A DNA stretch of 64,000 nucleotides from Chitinophagaceae bacterium IBVUCB1 (GCA_002127285.1 NFUW01000002.1:1213630-1277629); one strand, 5' to 3'. Counted from the stretch's first letter, positions 1 through 8,324 are shown. Notes: generated by a model from the sequence alone, not told the origin. Made by a program: numbers and translations.

Positions 1-1840
1 TCTTCCAGTCCATCACGGGGCCACCTGCAACACCTACTTTAAACACGCCGGGGTGGCGCAGCATCAGCGATGTAGTCATAAACCCGCCAAAGCTCCAGCC
101 ATGCACGCCCATACGGTTGGCATCAACAAACGGCAGCGACTTCAGATAGTCCACACCACGTAGCTGGTCTTTCATCTCTATCGTACCCAGTCTGCCCCAT
201 ATCGCGCTTTCAAAATCGTAGCCACGGTTGGCACTGCCGCGCCCATCCATCGTAAACACTACATAACCACGCTGCGCCATATACTCGTACCATAGATTAC
301 CACTTTCGGGAAACGTATTGCGTATCAACTGCACATGCGGGCCGTTGTACAGGTACACCACAACAGGGTACTTCTTACGCTCGTTGAAGTTGGTGGGCAA
401 TATCAGCTTGCCGTATAGTGGTGTACCATCGCCCGCATACAGGGTGATGTTGCGCACCTCGGGGCGGTCATAATCTGCCAGCGTGTTAGGCGCATCCAGC
501 AGCGTTTCGCTGTAGCCGTTGTTTGTACCTACTACCATTGTGCGTTTGGGCACGCCTGCACCACTATATACATCATATATATACTCGCCGCTTTCGTTGG
601 GCAGGGCAGTATGTACGCCTGCACCTATATCTATACGGCGCATATTGCCATTGTTCCAGTTAACGGTATAGCTATGCTTTTCCATCGGGCTTTCTTTGGC
701 AGCAGCTACAATGATTTGCTGGCGTTCTTTATTCATGCCCAGTATATCGTTTACCACCCACTTGCTTTTGGTCAGTTGTTGCAGCATCTTGCCCTGTGTA
801 TTGTACAGGTACAGGTGCATATATCCATCGCGCTGGCTCCACCAGATGAATTTATCATTGCTTTCGGGCAAGAAAGTCATGGGGTGCAATGGCTCTGCAT
901 ATTTATCGCTGCCTTCTTCAAACAATGTTTTTACAAACAGTCCTGTTTCGGCATCGTACTGGTTCAGCCATATATGGTCTTGCGCACGGTTTACGATGGC
1001 TATAAACACAAATCGTTCATCGGGGCTCCAGCTAATGTTGGTTAGGTATTGGTCTTTAGGGCCTGCGGTTTGTAAGGTTATTGTCTTGCCGGAACGGATG
1101 CTGTACACACGCAATTGCACGGTGTGCGATGTGCCGCCTGCCATCGGGTATTTTACGTTTTCATTTACCGCAGGTGTTACCAACCAATTCACAACGGGAT
1201 AGTCTGCCACCATTGTTTGGTCCATATGGTAGTATGCCAGCTTATTGCCATTGGGCGAAAAGAAGATACCACCCTCTATGCCAAATTCGTTTCGGTGTAC
1301 GTTGGATGCACCGTTGGTGATGTCTTTGTCCTTATCGTCAGTTAGTTGCAGGGTTTGCTTGTCCTTATTGATGAGGTACAGGTTGTTATCTATTGTATAA
1401 GCTATGTTCAGGCTCTTATCTATTACCGTATTAGCAGCTTTCTCAGGCAGGCTCACCCAGTTTTCCCACATGTAGCCTGCGGCGGTCTTAGTACCTTTTT
1501 TCAAATCGTTCCCCGTCTGAAAATACACATAGCCTTTGTCTATCCACTTCATAGCAGGTATGCCTTTCAGCTTGCCGCCAATAGCTTCGTTCAATTCTTT
1601 CAATCGCAATACAGTATCTACTTTACCATCAGGAAAGCTTGTGCTGAACCATGTATCATTAGCTACTTGATACATATTGTTGGTAGCAGGCTCCCAGCTT
1701 ACTTGTTTCAGCCCCTTGGGAGCCAGTGTACCCGTCATGCCATTGGTAGCCTCTGCCATGGTAAACTGCTTTTTCTGTGCATGGGCTGCTACTGCCATCA
1801 ATGCCATGCCTGCCAATGCAAGCTGTTTTATATGCTTCAT
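1..1840 (-). CDS. Prolyl-oligopeptidase (S9) family peptidase, DPP IV type, 3' end cut by window edge
   Basis: The frame read leftward from the ATG at 1840 stays open to base 1, giving at least 613 residues with no stop in the window. Residues 1-21 form a signal peptide ending in a HAQ-type cleavage site, so the enzyme is exported. The N-terminal ~450 residues have the repeating WSPD/Y-type pattern of the DPP IV beta-propeller. The alpha/beta hydrolase part follows, with the nucleophile motif GWSFGGF and Ser at about residue 583 (bases 92-94). The Asp and His of the triad would lie beyond the left edge. Family members release dipeptides, often X-Pro, from peptides in the periplasm. It is divergently transcribed from the exported hydrolase at 1949. 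The family call is firm; the exact specificity is not readable. Confidence 0.9.
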   Translation of the reverse strand, partial: MKHIKQLALAGMALMAVAAHAQKKQFTMAEATNGMTGTLAPKGLKQVSWEPATNNMYQVANDTWFSTSFPDGKVDTVLRLKELNEAIGGKLKGIPAMKWIDKGYVYFQTGNDLKKGTKTAAGYMWENWVSLPEKAANTVIDKSLNIAYTIDNNLYLINKDKQTLQLTDDKDKDITNGASNVHRNEFGIEGGIFFSPNGNKLAYYHMDQTMVADYPVVNWLVTPAVNENVKYPMAGGTSHTVQLRVYSIRSGKTITLQTAGPKDQYLTNISWSPDERFVFIAIVNRAQDHIWLNQYDAETGLFVKTLFEEGSDKYAEPLHPMTFLPESNDKFIWWSQRDGYMHLYLYNTQGKMLQQLTKSKWVVNDILGMNKERQQIIVAAAKESPMEKHSYTVNWNNGNMRRIDIGAGVHTALPNESGEYIYDVYSGAGVPKRTMVVGTNNGYSETLLDAPNTLADYDRPEVRNITLYAGDGTPLYGKLILPTNFNERKKYPVVVYLYNGPHVQLIRNTFPESGNLWYEYMAQRGYVVFTMDGRGSANRGYDFESAIWGRLGTIEMKDQLRGVDYLKSLPFVDANRMGVHGWSFGGFMTTSLMLRHPGVFKVGVAGGPVMDWK

Positions 1841-1948
1841 ACTGCTGATTTGATAACTGAGGGCTGAAATTATTGAATATCAGCCAAAAACCTATCCCCC
1901 GTTTGGGGGCGTGCAAAACAATTTTATGTGTATGTTCGTTTATAGTTT

Positions 1949-3004
1949 ATGTTTCGATTAGCCATTGCATTACTGCTGTTATTACCTGCTATTGCCCGCG
2001 CGCAGGGCAACCCCATAGCCCATTTTAATGACGAAGCCTATTGGCAGCAATGCCCTATGGTACGACAATTACCTGCCAGCCCCATTAAGGCAAGTGATAC
2101 AGCCATAGTAGTAGTAAGCAACCGTAAGCCAAGTAACGATGCGCTGCGCTATATGAGCGAGGAACGCGATGGCGACACGCTGCGATACTATTTTGTATAT
2201 AGCCGTGGCGGTAAGTGGAATGTGCTGCAAGTAGCCAGCCTTGAAAAAGCCATACAGTATATGCCCGATAAAAGCAGGGATTGGGTGATGTGCACCGAGG
2301 GTATGGGCAAACTCTTTACTACAGACCTGTATCGTGGCATGAGCATGGCAGGACAGTATGGTGTGAATGTGATATTATTTGACTATCCAAGCATCACGAC
2401 AACTAAAAAATCATTGGGCAATTATTTCTTTGCCATTGGTAATGCACGAACTGCCTATAAAGATTTTACACCTGCTTTTGAAGACGTGAAAAGGCTGAAA
2501 GAAGCGGGCAAATTGGGGACAGGCAATATCAGTATGTTTTATCATAGCATGGGCAATCATGTCATAAGGCAAATGGTGAAACGTGATAAGATTGATAAAC
2601 TGAACGGCGAAGTGTGGATTAGCAATGTAATACTAAATGCCGCCTGCGTACCGAGGCGTGGGCATAAACGATGGATAAATAATATAGCCTTTGCCAAAGG
2701 CATCTATATCAATTACAATCAGGACGACCTGACCTTAAAGATGGCATATCTTGCCGGTAAAAAAATACAACTTGGCAATAAACCCGTTCGCAACATCAGC
2801 AGCAAAGCGCATTACGTCAACTTCAACACGCTATGCGGCAGCGGGCATAGTAATTTCCTGTCGCTAGCAGGCAGAGAACCAGCAAAGCCTGTCGCATTGC
2901 AATACTACCATACCATACTGCACGGGCAAGCGCCTGATATGAAAGATGCAAAATTGTTTGGGGTATCTAGCTTTAAGAAGATTGGGGTTGAGTTGAACCC
3001 ATAA
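1949..3004 (+). CDS. Exported alpha/beta hydrolase-like protein
   Basis: The 351-residue protein starts with a clear signal peptide (about residues 1-18, ending ARAQ), so it should act in the periplasm or outer membrane. A nucleophile-elbow-like motif FYHSMGNH near residue 200 fits the alpha/beta hydrolase G-x-S-x-G pattern, with His in place of the first Gly. The upstream block with FDYPSI and the C-terminal GSGHSNFL stretch, which may supply a late His, fit the same fold and recall DUF900-type hydrolases. The substrate is unknown. It is a single gene, divergent from the S9 peptidase and followed by an inverted pair of short repeats at 3008-3089. The fold is an inference from motifs, and no function beyond 'hydrolase-like' is supported. 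Confidence 0.75.
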   Translation: MFRLAIALLLLLPAIARAQGNPIAHFNDEAYWQQCPMVRQLPASPIKASDTAIVVVSNRKPSNDALRYMSEERDGDTLRYYFVYSRGGKWNVLQVASLEKAIQYMPDKSRDWVMCTEGMGKLFTTDLYRGMSMAGQYGVNVILFDYPSITTTKKSLGNYFFAIGNARTAYKDFTPAFEDVKRLKEAGKLGTGNISMFYHSMGNHVIRQMVKRDKIDKLNGEVWISNVILNAACVPRRGHKRWINNIAFAKGIYINYNQDDLTLKMAYLAGKKIQLGNKPVRNISSKAHYVNFNTLCGSGHSNFLSLAGREPAKPVALQYYHTILHGQAPDMKDAKLFGVSSFKKIGVELNP

Positions 3005-3007
3005 ATC

Positions 3008-3089
3008 TAACCCCTCAATCCCCTGAAGGGGACTTGTGTTATGCAGTCTTATAATGGTAAAAGTCCCCTTTAGGGGATTTAGGGGTTAA
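3008..3089. repeat. Inverted pair of a 28-29 bp dispersed intergenic repeat
   Basis: The block at 3008-3035 and the block at 3061-3089 are inverted copies of one unit, TAACCCCTaAATCCCCT followed by aAAGGGGACTT, differing at two positions. The right copy is the exact reverse complement of 17316-17344. Each unit contains its own small CCCCT/AGGGG hairpin. The pair lies between the convergent hydrolase gene (+) and the yoeB gene (-), so it may also act as a two-way terminator. Confidence 0.75.
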
Positions 3090-3340
3090 TAATGATACCT
3101 GCATTGAATGATGTGAAGGCGTTTATCTTTTACTGCATATACTAACCGATGTTCACCATTTATGCGCCTGCTCCAAAAGCCCGATAAATCGCCTCTTAAG
3201 GTCTCTGGTTTACCTATGCCTTTAAAAGGTGAGCGCAAGGTGTCTTTTATCAGTTCGTTGATTCGTTGCATCGTTTTCTTATCCTGTTCTTGCCAGTAGA
3301 GATAGTCTTCCCAAGCGTTAGTCTGCCACACTAATTCCAT
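3086..3340 (-). CDS. yoeB: YoeB-family mRNA interferase toxin
   Basis: This 84-residue protein has the exact length of Escherichia coli YoeB and keeps the catalytic residues at the same numbers: Glu46, Arg65, His83 and the C-terminal Tyr84 (ending CRYHY). YoeB binds the ribosome and cuts mRNA in the A site, slowing translation under stress when its antitoxin is degraded. The gene begins 2 bp after the stop of the antitoxin gene (3343-3597), the usual antitoxin-toxin operon order. All key residues are present, so the toxin is probably active. Confidence 0.95.
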   Translation of the reverse strand: MELVWQTNAWEDYLYWQEQDKKTMQRINELIKDTLRSPFKGIGKPETLRGDLSGFWSRRINGEHRLVYAVKDKRLHIIQCRYHY

Positions 3341-3342
3341 AC

Positions 3343-3597
3343 TTATTTCTCTATCAGCTTACGTTTCAGACTTTTTCCCTTATTCATTTCAGCAATGGCG
3401 TCTTCCAGCCTTTTGCGGTTGTTTTTTGTACCTATCAGGTGTAGTGTTTCTTGTATCGAATTATATTCTTCCAAGTCAATTACTACTACGTTCTTGCCTT
3501 GTGTACGAGATACGATAACGATTTCTTTATCGTTATTCACTTCATCCAGATTTTCGGCAAGGTTATTCCGAAAGGCAGAATAGTTGACGACTTTCAT
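3343..3597 (-). CDS. yefM: YefM/Phd-family antitoxin
   Basis: The 84-residue protein has the Phd/YefM N-terminal DNA-binding fold (start MKVVNYSAFRNNLAENLDEV, then VIVSRTQGKNVVVIDLEEYN). A charged, helical C-terminal tail is the part that in this family wraps and neutralises YoeB. It precedes the toxin gene by 2 bp. TTGTAC/GTACAA motifs directly upstream (3600-3631) are a good candidate for the operator through which the antitoxin and its toxin complex repress the pair. The gene starts 52 bp after kdsB, which is on the same strand, so read-through from the Kdo operon is possible. Confidence 0.95.
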   Translation of the reverse strand: MKVVNYSAFRNNLAENLDEVNNDKEIVIVSRTQGKNVVVIDLEEYNSIQETLHLIGTKNNRKRLEDAIAEMNKGKSLKRKLIEK

Positions 3598-3599
3598 AG

Positions 3600-3631
3600 T
3601 TGTACTTATTTAGGTACAAAAATACGTACAA
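3600..3631 (-). promoter_or_regulatory. Putative YefM operator: TTGTAC / GTACAA / GTACAA
   Basis: TTGTAC at 3600-3605 is followed by GTACAA at 3614-3619 and again at 3626-3631, immediately upstream of the antitoxin start codon (3597). The E. coli YefM protein is known to bind repeats with a TGTACA core, so this is a plausible autoregulatory operator. The link rests on motif similarity and position only. Confidence 0.5.
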
Positions 3632-3649
3632 TATATATTATACTCAAAT

Positions 3650-4393
3650 TTATTTCAACCCCATCAACCTAAGCACTTTCTCAACATCTTCGGGAGTATC
3701 TACGCAATGACTATCGAAATTTGTAATGGCACATTTTATTTTGAAGCCTGCCTCTAACCAACGCAACTGCTCTAAAGACTCTGCCTTTTCAAGCGACGAG
3801 ACAGGCAACTTGCATAATTTTTCCAATACATCTGTACGATAGGCATACATGCCAACATGACGATAATAATTATGATGTATGTGCCAATCTTCCTGTGGTA
3901 CATTTTTTATATATGGTATCACCATACGGCTGAAATACATACCTTCCTGACGATCGTTCAGCACTACTTTTACCTCGCCCATATCAAACAACACTTCGTT
4001 ACTATCAACGGGTATGATGAGGGTGGCAAGTTCTGTACTTCCATCTTTTAATACGTCTGCCAGTGTATCTATCTGAGAGGGATCTATAAAAGGCTCATCG
4101 CCCTGAATATTGACAACATATTGATAATTGCCACCTATTTGTTGCAATGCGTCCAGGCATCGGTCTGTGCCACTCGGGTGTTCTTCTTTCGTCATTACCA
4201 CCTCGCCACCAAAAGACACAATATGCTCTGCAATGCGTTCATCATCAGTTGCTATTACTACTTTGTGCAAGGAATCGCATTTTGATGCCTGCTCGTACAC
4301 ACGTTGTATCATGGTTTTACCTCTGATGTCTATCAGCGGCTTACCTGGGAAACGTGTTGACGCATAACGTGCGGGAATAATACCAACTATCAT
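3650..4393 (-). CDS. kdsB: 3-deoxy-manno-octulosonate (Kdo) cytidylyltransferase
   Basis: The 247-residue protein begins with the nucleotide-binding motif IIPARYASTRFPGKPL and has NIQGDEPFI in the middle, both typical of KdsB; the length is also normal. KdsB activates Kdo as CMP-Kdo in the cytoplasm for transfer to lipid A. In this cluster the substrate may instead be 8-amino-Kdo, because kdnA and kdnB lie in the same gene string; the Shewanella KdsB homologue is known to accept the amino sugar. It starts 5 bp after the kdsC-like gene ends, so the two are probably cotranscribed. Confidence 0.95.
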   Translation of the reverse strand: MIVGIIPARYASTRFPGKPLIDIRGKTMIQRVYEQASKCDSLHKVVIATDDERIAEHIVSFGGEVVMTKEEHPSGTDRCLDALQQIGGNYQYVVNIQGDEPFIDPSQIDTLADVLKDGSTELATLIIPVDSNEVLFDMGEVKVVLNDRQEGMYFSRMVIPYIKNVPQEDWHIHHNYYRHVGMYAYRTDVLEKLCKLPVSSLEKAESLEQLRWLEAGFKIKCAITNFDSHCVDTPEDVEKVLRLMGLK

Positions 4394-4398
4394 AAATA

Positions 4399-5097
4399 CT
4401 AATGCTCTTCTATTATTTGAGAATCTTTACTGATGTAAAATAAGGGAACGGTTAGGTTGCGCAGTTCAATATAATTGCGATAAGTATCTGTATAGCGCAT
4501 ACGGTTGGCAATGGTTTCGTTGTATAATCCGCTGATGCCCGTTAGCAATTCTACGGCTTCTCTTACCGCGCCTGCACCGCCTGTGCAGCCTGTCATGTAA
4601 TCTACCAGTCCGTTTTGCACGGCAAACTCTGCCAGCAGAGGGCTGCAAGGGCGCGTTACCATGATGCGCAATCCACAGATTTCTGCCGCACCAAAATCAA
4701 GCACATCGTCAAACACAAAAGCTACTTCTGATGGTTGTATGCCATGCTTATGGCAAAGGTGTTGCAGCGCTTCTGTTTTCATCTTTATCTTGCTATATAC
4801 TGCATGGTAGCATTCACGCTTTGCCAGTGTCCACGCGGCGCTGTTTCGTTCGCCCGACATGATGGCAACTATCGGCACATCGTTGTGGCGCAGGTAGTGG
4901 TTGAATCGCAACATGTTGGTACCCATTGCATCTACCTCGCTAAACGAACTGGTGCCGTTCTCGTCCTTTACACCGTCATTAAATACACCATCCCAATCGA
5001 ACACATAAGCCTTGATGCGGGATAGTTTTTCCTGCATGGCTTGCGGTGTGGCTATAAAGCTGCCATTGAAATGGCTTATGATTGTGTTGATATCCAT
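4399..5097 (-). CDS. kdsC: HAD-family phosphatase, KdsC-like (Kdo-8-phosphate phosphatase)
   Basis: HAD motif I is FDWDGVFNDG at about residue 33, followed by a motif II-like IMSGERN, a motif III Lys in YSKIKMKTEAL and a motif IV FVFDDVLDFGAA. This order and spacing fit KdsC, which removes the phosphate from Kdo-8-phosphate made by KdsA. The neighbours kdsB and kdsA support the role. At 232 residues it is longer than typical KdsC (about 170-190), with an N-terminal extension of ~25 residues and a C-terminal one of ~45. Motif IV reads FDD rather than the usual GDD. Specificity for Kdo-8-P is inferred from context. Confidence 0.85.
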   Translation of the reverse strand: MDINTIISHFNGSFIATPQAMQEKLSRIKAYVFDWDGVFNDGVKDENGTSSFSEVDAMGTNMLRFNHYLRHNDVPIVAIMSGERNSAAWTLAKRECYHAVYSKIKMKTEALQHLCHKHGIQPSEVAFVFDDVLDFGAAEICGLRIMVTRPCSPLLAEFAVQNGLVDYMTGCTGGAGAVREAVELLTGISGLYNETIANRMRYTDTYRNYIELRNLTVPLFYISKDSQIIEEH

Positions 5098-5100
5098 TTA

Positions 5101-5292
5101 TTTAAACTCTAAATTCTAATATCTAAATCTGAAGCTCTAATATCTAAATCCTAATTTCTAATTTTTAAATCTGAATTCTAAACACTAAACTTTAATTCCC
5201 AAAACTTCACATTATCAAAAGTATAAAAGAAAAATCCTAAACGGACAACCATTTAGGATTTGGAATTTAGAATTTCGGATTTGTGCTTTCAC
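5101..5292. repeat. AT-rich low-complexity spacer with repeated TCTAATATCTAAATC units
   Basis: The spacer between the aldolase-CBS gene and the kdsC-like gene is built of degenerate copies of a TAATTTCTAAATCT-like unit. TCTAATATCTAAATC occurs exactly at 5115-5129 and 5136-5150. It ends in a perfect 10-bp stem, AAATCCTAAA (5232-5241) with TTTAGGATTT (5252-5261), that could stop or slow transcription between the two gene groups. No reading frame is credible here. Confidence 0.7.
5232..5261 (-). terminator. Hairpin downstream of the aldolase-CBS gene
   Basis: A perfect 10-bp inverted repeat (5232-5241 / 5252-5261) with a 10-nt loop lies 32 bp past the stop of the aldolase-CBS gene on the minus strand. 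The stem is AT-rich, but the strand downstream includes a T-rich stretch. It may be a weak terminator or an attenuator within the Kdo cluster. Confidence 0.45.
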
Positions 5293-6306
5293 TTACATTC
5301 CCTTCAGGTCTTGTATATCCAGCATACCTACAGGCTTGCCGTTTTCAGTAACCAATATAGTATCTACGTTCGTTTTCTTAAAGATTATGGCTGCATCATT
5401 GAGCAATGCATTGGCATCTATGCTGATAGGTGTATTGTACTGCATATCACCCATCTTCTTACCAAGAATCTGCTCACCATCACTTTGCAACAATCGGCGT
5501 ATATCGCCATCCGTAAACACACCCTTCACACTACCGTCTGCATTGGTAACCGTTACCGCACCAAAGCCATAACCTGTCATTTTTACCAATGCACTCTGTA
5601 ATGTATCGTCTGCCGACACCAATGGGTTGACACCATTAGCGGCTTCTTTTACACGCACCGTCATGAGGCGGGTATCAACTAAGAACTGCTCTGTACCAAC
5701 TGTAGTAAAATTATTCTCCGTCAGGCTTTTTAATACTTTCAACGGCACGGTGATGGTGTGTACACCTATGTTGATGGCATTTCGTACATGCTCGTTGTGG
5801 CGCACAGAGCTGAACATGATTTTGGTATCGTAACCATAGTGGTCAACTGCATCCACACATTGCTCTACCAGTGTCAGCGCATCGTGCCCTTGGTCTTGCA
5901 AGCGACCAACCAACGGACAAACATAGGTAGCACCCGCGTGCATAGCCATATATGCCTGTTGCAGTGTATATACAAGGTGTACGTTTACCAGCAAACCCTC
6001 TTTGCGCAGCAGGTTGCAAGCACGCACGCCTTCCAGCGACACGGGTATTTTAAAAACCGTACGCTTGGGGTCCAGTCCCAAATCCAGTTGACGGTGAGCT
6101 TCTTTCAGCACATCTTCCGCCGTATCTCCCAATGCCTCTATCTGCAATACGGGTACCATTTTGCTCAGCTTCACAATGGTGCCGTCAATATCGGTAATAC
6201 CCTCGCGCTGCATGAATGTAGGCGTAGTAGTAAGGCCATTCAAAAAGCCCAGTTTAAAACCTTCTTCAATCTCTTTCAGATTGGCGGAGTCTAAATATAA
6301 TTCCAT
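5293..6306 (-). CDS. Fructose-6-phosphate-aldolase-like (transaldolase family) domain fused to two CBS domains
   Basis: Residues 1-215 match the small transaldolase/FSA (TalC/MipB) type: Asp6 near the start, the Schiff-base Lys86 in TVFKIPVSLEG, and later strands with TVPLKVL. The FSA Asn in TTNP is Thr28 here (TTTPT). Residues ~225-337 are a CBS pair with GVFTDGDIRRLL, a signature of the C-terminal part of KdsD, the arabinose-5-phosphate isomerase of Kdo synthesis. The protein therefore looks like KdsD with its SIS isomerase domain replaced by an aldolase. It sits between kdsA and the kdsC-like gene, where kdsD would be expected. The fold and the Lys are seen in the sequence; the role in making arabinose-5-phosphate is an inference. 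Confidence 0.85.
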   Translation of the reverse strand: MELYLDSANLKEIEEGFKLGFLNGLTTTPTFMQREGITDIDGTIVKLSKMVPVLQIEALGDTAEDVLKEAHRQLDLGLDPKRTVFKIPVSLEGVRACNLLRKEGLLVNVHLVYTLQQAYMAMHAGATYVCPLVGRLQDQGHDALTLVEQCVDAVDHYGYDTKIMFSSVRHNEHVRNAINIGVHTITVPLKVLKSLTENNFTTVGTEQFLVDTRLMTVRVKEAANGVNPLVSADDTLQSALVKMTGYGFGAVTVTNADGSVKGVFTDGDIRRLLQSDGEQILGKKMGDMQYNTPISIDANALLNDAAIIFKKTNVDTILVTENGKPVGMLDIQDLKGM

Positions 6307-6406
6307 GTTATTTTATAATTCAAATGTCTAATTGCAGACAAAAGTAATCTCTTATTCCAATATTATCAGGGGCAATCCCTTAATCCTGTTAATCGTGGTT
6401 CTGCTC

Positions 6407-7240
6407 TTACTTCCTATATTTCACTTCTAAGTTGTGCAATTCAATCAGCGGTTTCAGGTATTCTTCCAAATCGTACACGCAAAGTTGGCTGGCTGCATCG
6501 CAGAGGGCTTTTTCGGGTTCGGGGTGGGTTTCTATAAATACACCGTCAACGCCGGCTGCTACACCCGCCCTGCCCAATACGGGCAAAAACTCCCTTGCAC
6601 CGCCCTTGGCATCTGCACTTGGTATGCCGTATTTACGGATGGAGTGCGTAATATCGAACACAACAGGATAACCTAATTGTGCCATGTGGTAGAAAGCGCG
6701 CGGGTCAACCACTAAATCGTTATAGCCCATTGTATAGCCACGCTCTGTCAGTATTATTTTATCATTGCCCGCATCTACGCATTTGCCTACTGGGTGCTTC
6801 ATGTTTTCGGGTGCGAGAAACTGCCCGTGCTTGATGTTGATAACCGCACCTGTAGCAGCTGCAGCCTTCAACAAGCCAGACTGCATACACAAGTAAGCGG
6901 GTATCTGCAACACATCGCACACCTCGGCGGCAGGTGCTGCTTGGTCGGGGTAGTGAATATCTGTAAGTACGGGAAAGCCGAATTGCTCTTTTATCTTAGC
7001 CAGTATCTTCACGCCTTTTTCAAGCCCCGGCCCGTCGTAATACTTCAGGCTGCTGCGGTTGTCTTTGGTAAAGGACGATTTGTAGATGATGGGTATGTTT
7101 AGCCTTTCGCCTACTTCTTTCAGTGTTTCGGCGGTTTTCATCATCGTAGTTTCATCCTCTATGACACACGGGCCCGAGATGAGGAACAGTTCATCGGCTC
7201 CACATTGAATATTTCCTACGGCAATTTTCTTTGCGCTCAT
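6407..7240 (-). CDS. kdsA: Kdo-8-phosphate synthase
   Basis: The 277-residue protein has the KdsA core: LISGPCVIEDE, KSSFTKDNRSS, VLTDIH, NIKHGQFLAPENM, FDITHS, GGAREF and FIETHPEPEKALCDAAS. KdsA condenses phosphoenolpyruvate with D-arabinose 5-phosphate to give Kdo-8-phosphate in the cytoplasm. Cys25 in SGPC, together with the later His, Glu and Asp, matches the metal-binding set of the metal-dependent class; the metal-independent class (as in E. coli) has Asn at the Cys position. It begins 4 bp after kdnB ends, so both are in one operon. Confidence 0.96.
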   Translation of the reverse strand: MSAKKIAVGNIQCGADELFLISGPCVIEDETTMMKTAETLKEVGERLNIPIIYKSSFTKDNRSSLKYYDGPGLEKGVKILAKIKEQFGFPVLTDIHYPDQAAPAAEVCDVLQIPAYLCMQSGLLKAAAATGAVINIKHGQFLAPENMKHPVGKCVDAGNDKIILTERGYTMGYNDLVVDPRAFYHMAQLGYPVVFDITHSIRKYGIPSADAKGGAREFLPVLGRAGVAAGVDGVFIETHPEPEKALCDAASQLCVYDLEEYLKPLIELHNLEVKYRK

Positions 7241-7244
7241 ATTA

Positions 7245-8324
7245 TTACATGCGCTGATACAGCGCTTTTATTGTATCAATGGTTATTTTTTCTCTCCAGT
7301 CTGTACCTATAGCGTGGTTCCACATATGAGGTAGATTGTATGCTACCTGTGCCATTGCGGTAATTGTTTCGTCGCTCCAGTTTTTGCTAAGCCCTTGTGG
7401 CAATATAATGTTGTGTTTTTGCAACATTATTTTGAATTCTGCCACCCCTTCGGCGTAATAATCGGCAAGGTGCTGAAATGCAAGACAGTTTGCATAGCAA
7501 TGCTTTTCATCCAGTATTTTGGAAAGGCCATAAGACAATGCATGGCAAACGCCTACTTCTGAATACGTGAGGCTCAGCCCACCCATCAGCGATGCAACCA
7601 TCAGTTTGTCGTCGTTCTCAGCTGTCTGTCCTGCATTATCGCCCAGATAAATATCGCGGCACAATTTCAAAGACTGCTCTGCATATGCATGGCTGAATGC
7701 ATTATTGAGCATACCATTTTCAGATTCTATACAGTGTATATAAGTATCCATACCTGTATAGAACCATTTATCTGTTGGAACAGAAGCTATCAGTTCGGGG
7801 TCAAGAATTACCTGGTTGAAAACTGTCCAGTCACATTTCAAACCCAGTTTTTTTTCAGGGCCTGTAAGTACTGCTGTCATTGATACTTCTGCGCCGGTGC
7901 CCGAAATGGTTGGCACACCCAAATGGTAGATGCCTGGGTTCTTAATCAGGTTCAGGCCTTGGTATAATGTGGATGAACCCTCGTTGGTAAACATCAGCGA
8001 CAGTGCTTTTGCAATATCCATGATGCTGCCGCCGCCAATGCCCACTACACCCGACGGCAGACCTTTACTTGCCAGTATATCATCGCGTAATTTATCTATC
8101 TGTTCTGTAGTAGGTTCGTGCGGATTTACATCAATAAACGTAGTAATGTCGCCGGCTTTGGACGGGATACGCTTTGCCAGTTGGGTATTGTTGAAATAAT
8201 CATCAATCAGAAAAACGATGTATTGATTGTTTTCGTTGCGTACGGGTGCAAGGATGCTGTCCATCGTATCGAACGAGCCTCTGCCATAAACAACTTTTTC
8301 GATGTTCTTAAAATTCTTATGCAT
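7245..8324 (-). CDS. kdnB: Kdo 8-oxidase (iron-type alcohol dehydrogenase family)
   Basis: This 359-residue protein belongs to the group III metal-dependent alcohol dehydrogenases: a GIGGGSIMDIAKA nucleotide-binding motif near residue 95, a TISGTGAE motif near 140, and metal ligands Asp193, His197, His261 and His275. In Shewanella, KdnB oxidises the C8 hydroxyl of Kdo to an aldehyde, which KdnA then aminates. The gene overlaps kdnA by 8 bp and is followed by kdsA after 4 bp. This adjacency makes the Kdo oxidase call much stronger than the family alone would. Confidence 0.9.
   Translation of the reverse strand: MHKNFKNIEKVVYGRGSFDTMDSILAPVRNENNQYIVFLIDDYFNNTQLAKRIPSKAGDITTFIDVNPHEPTTEQIDKLRDDILASKGLPSGVVGIGGGSIMDIAKALSLMFTNEGSSTLYQGLNLIKNPGIYHLGVPTISGTGAEVSMTAVLTGPEKKLGLKCDWTVFNQVILDPELIASVPTDKWFYTGMDTYIHCIESENGMLNNAFSHAYAEQSLKLCRDIYLGDNAGQTAENDDKLMVASLMGGLSLTYSEVGVCHALSYGLSKILDEKHCYANCLAFQHLADYYAEGVAEFKIMLQKHNIILPQGLSKNWSDETITAMAQVAYNLPHMWNHAIGTDWREKITIDTIKALYQRM

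Noticed and set aside
611-1867. Several plus-strand open frames across the left-edge region
   Set aside because: They are antisense to the S9 peptidase gene, which reads without a stop from 1840 to the edge and has a signal peptide, propeller pattern and GWSFGGF motif.
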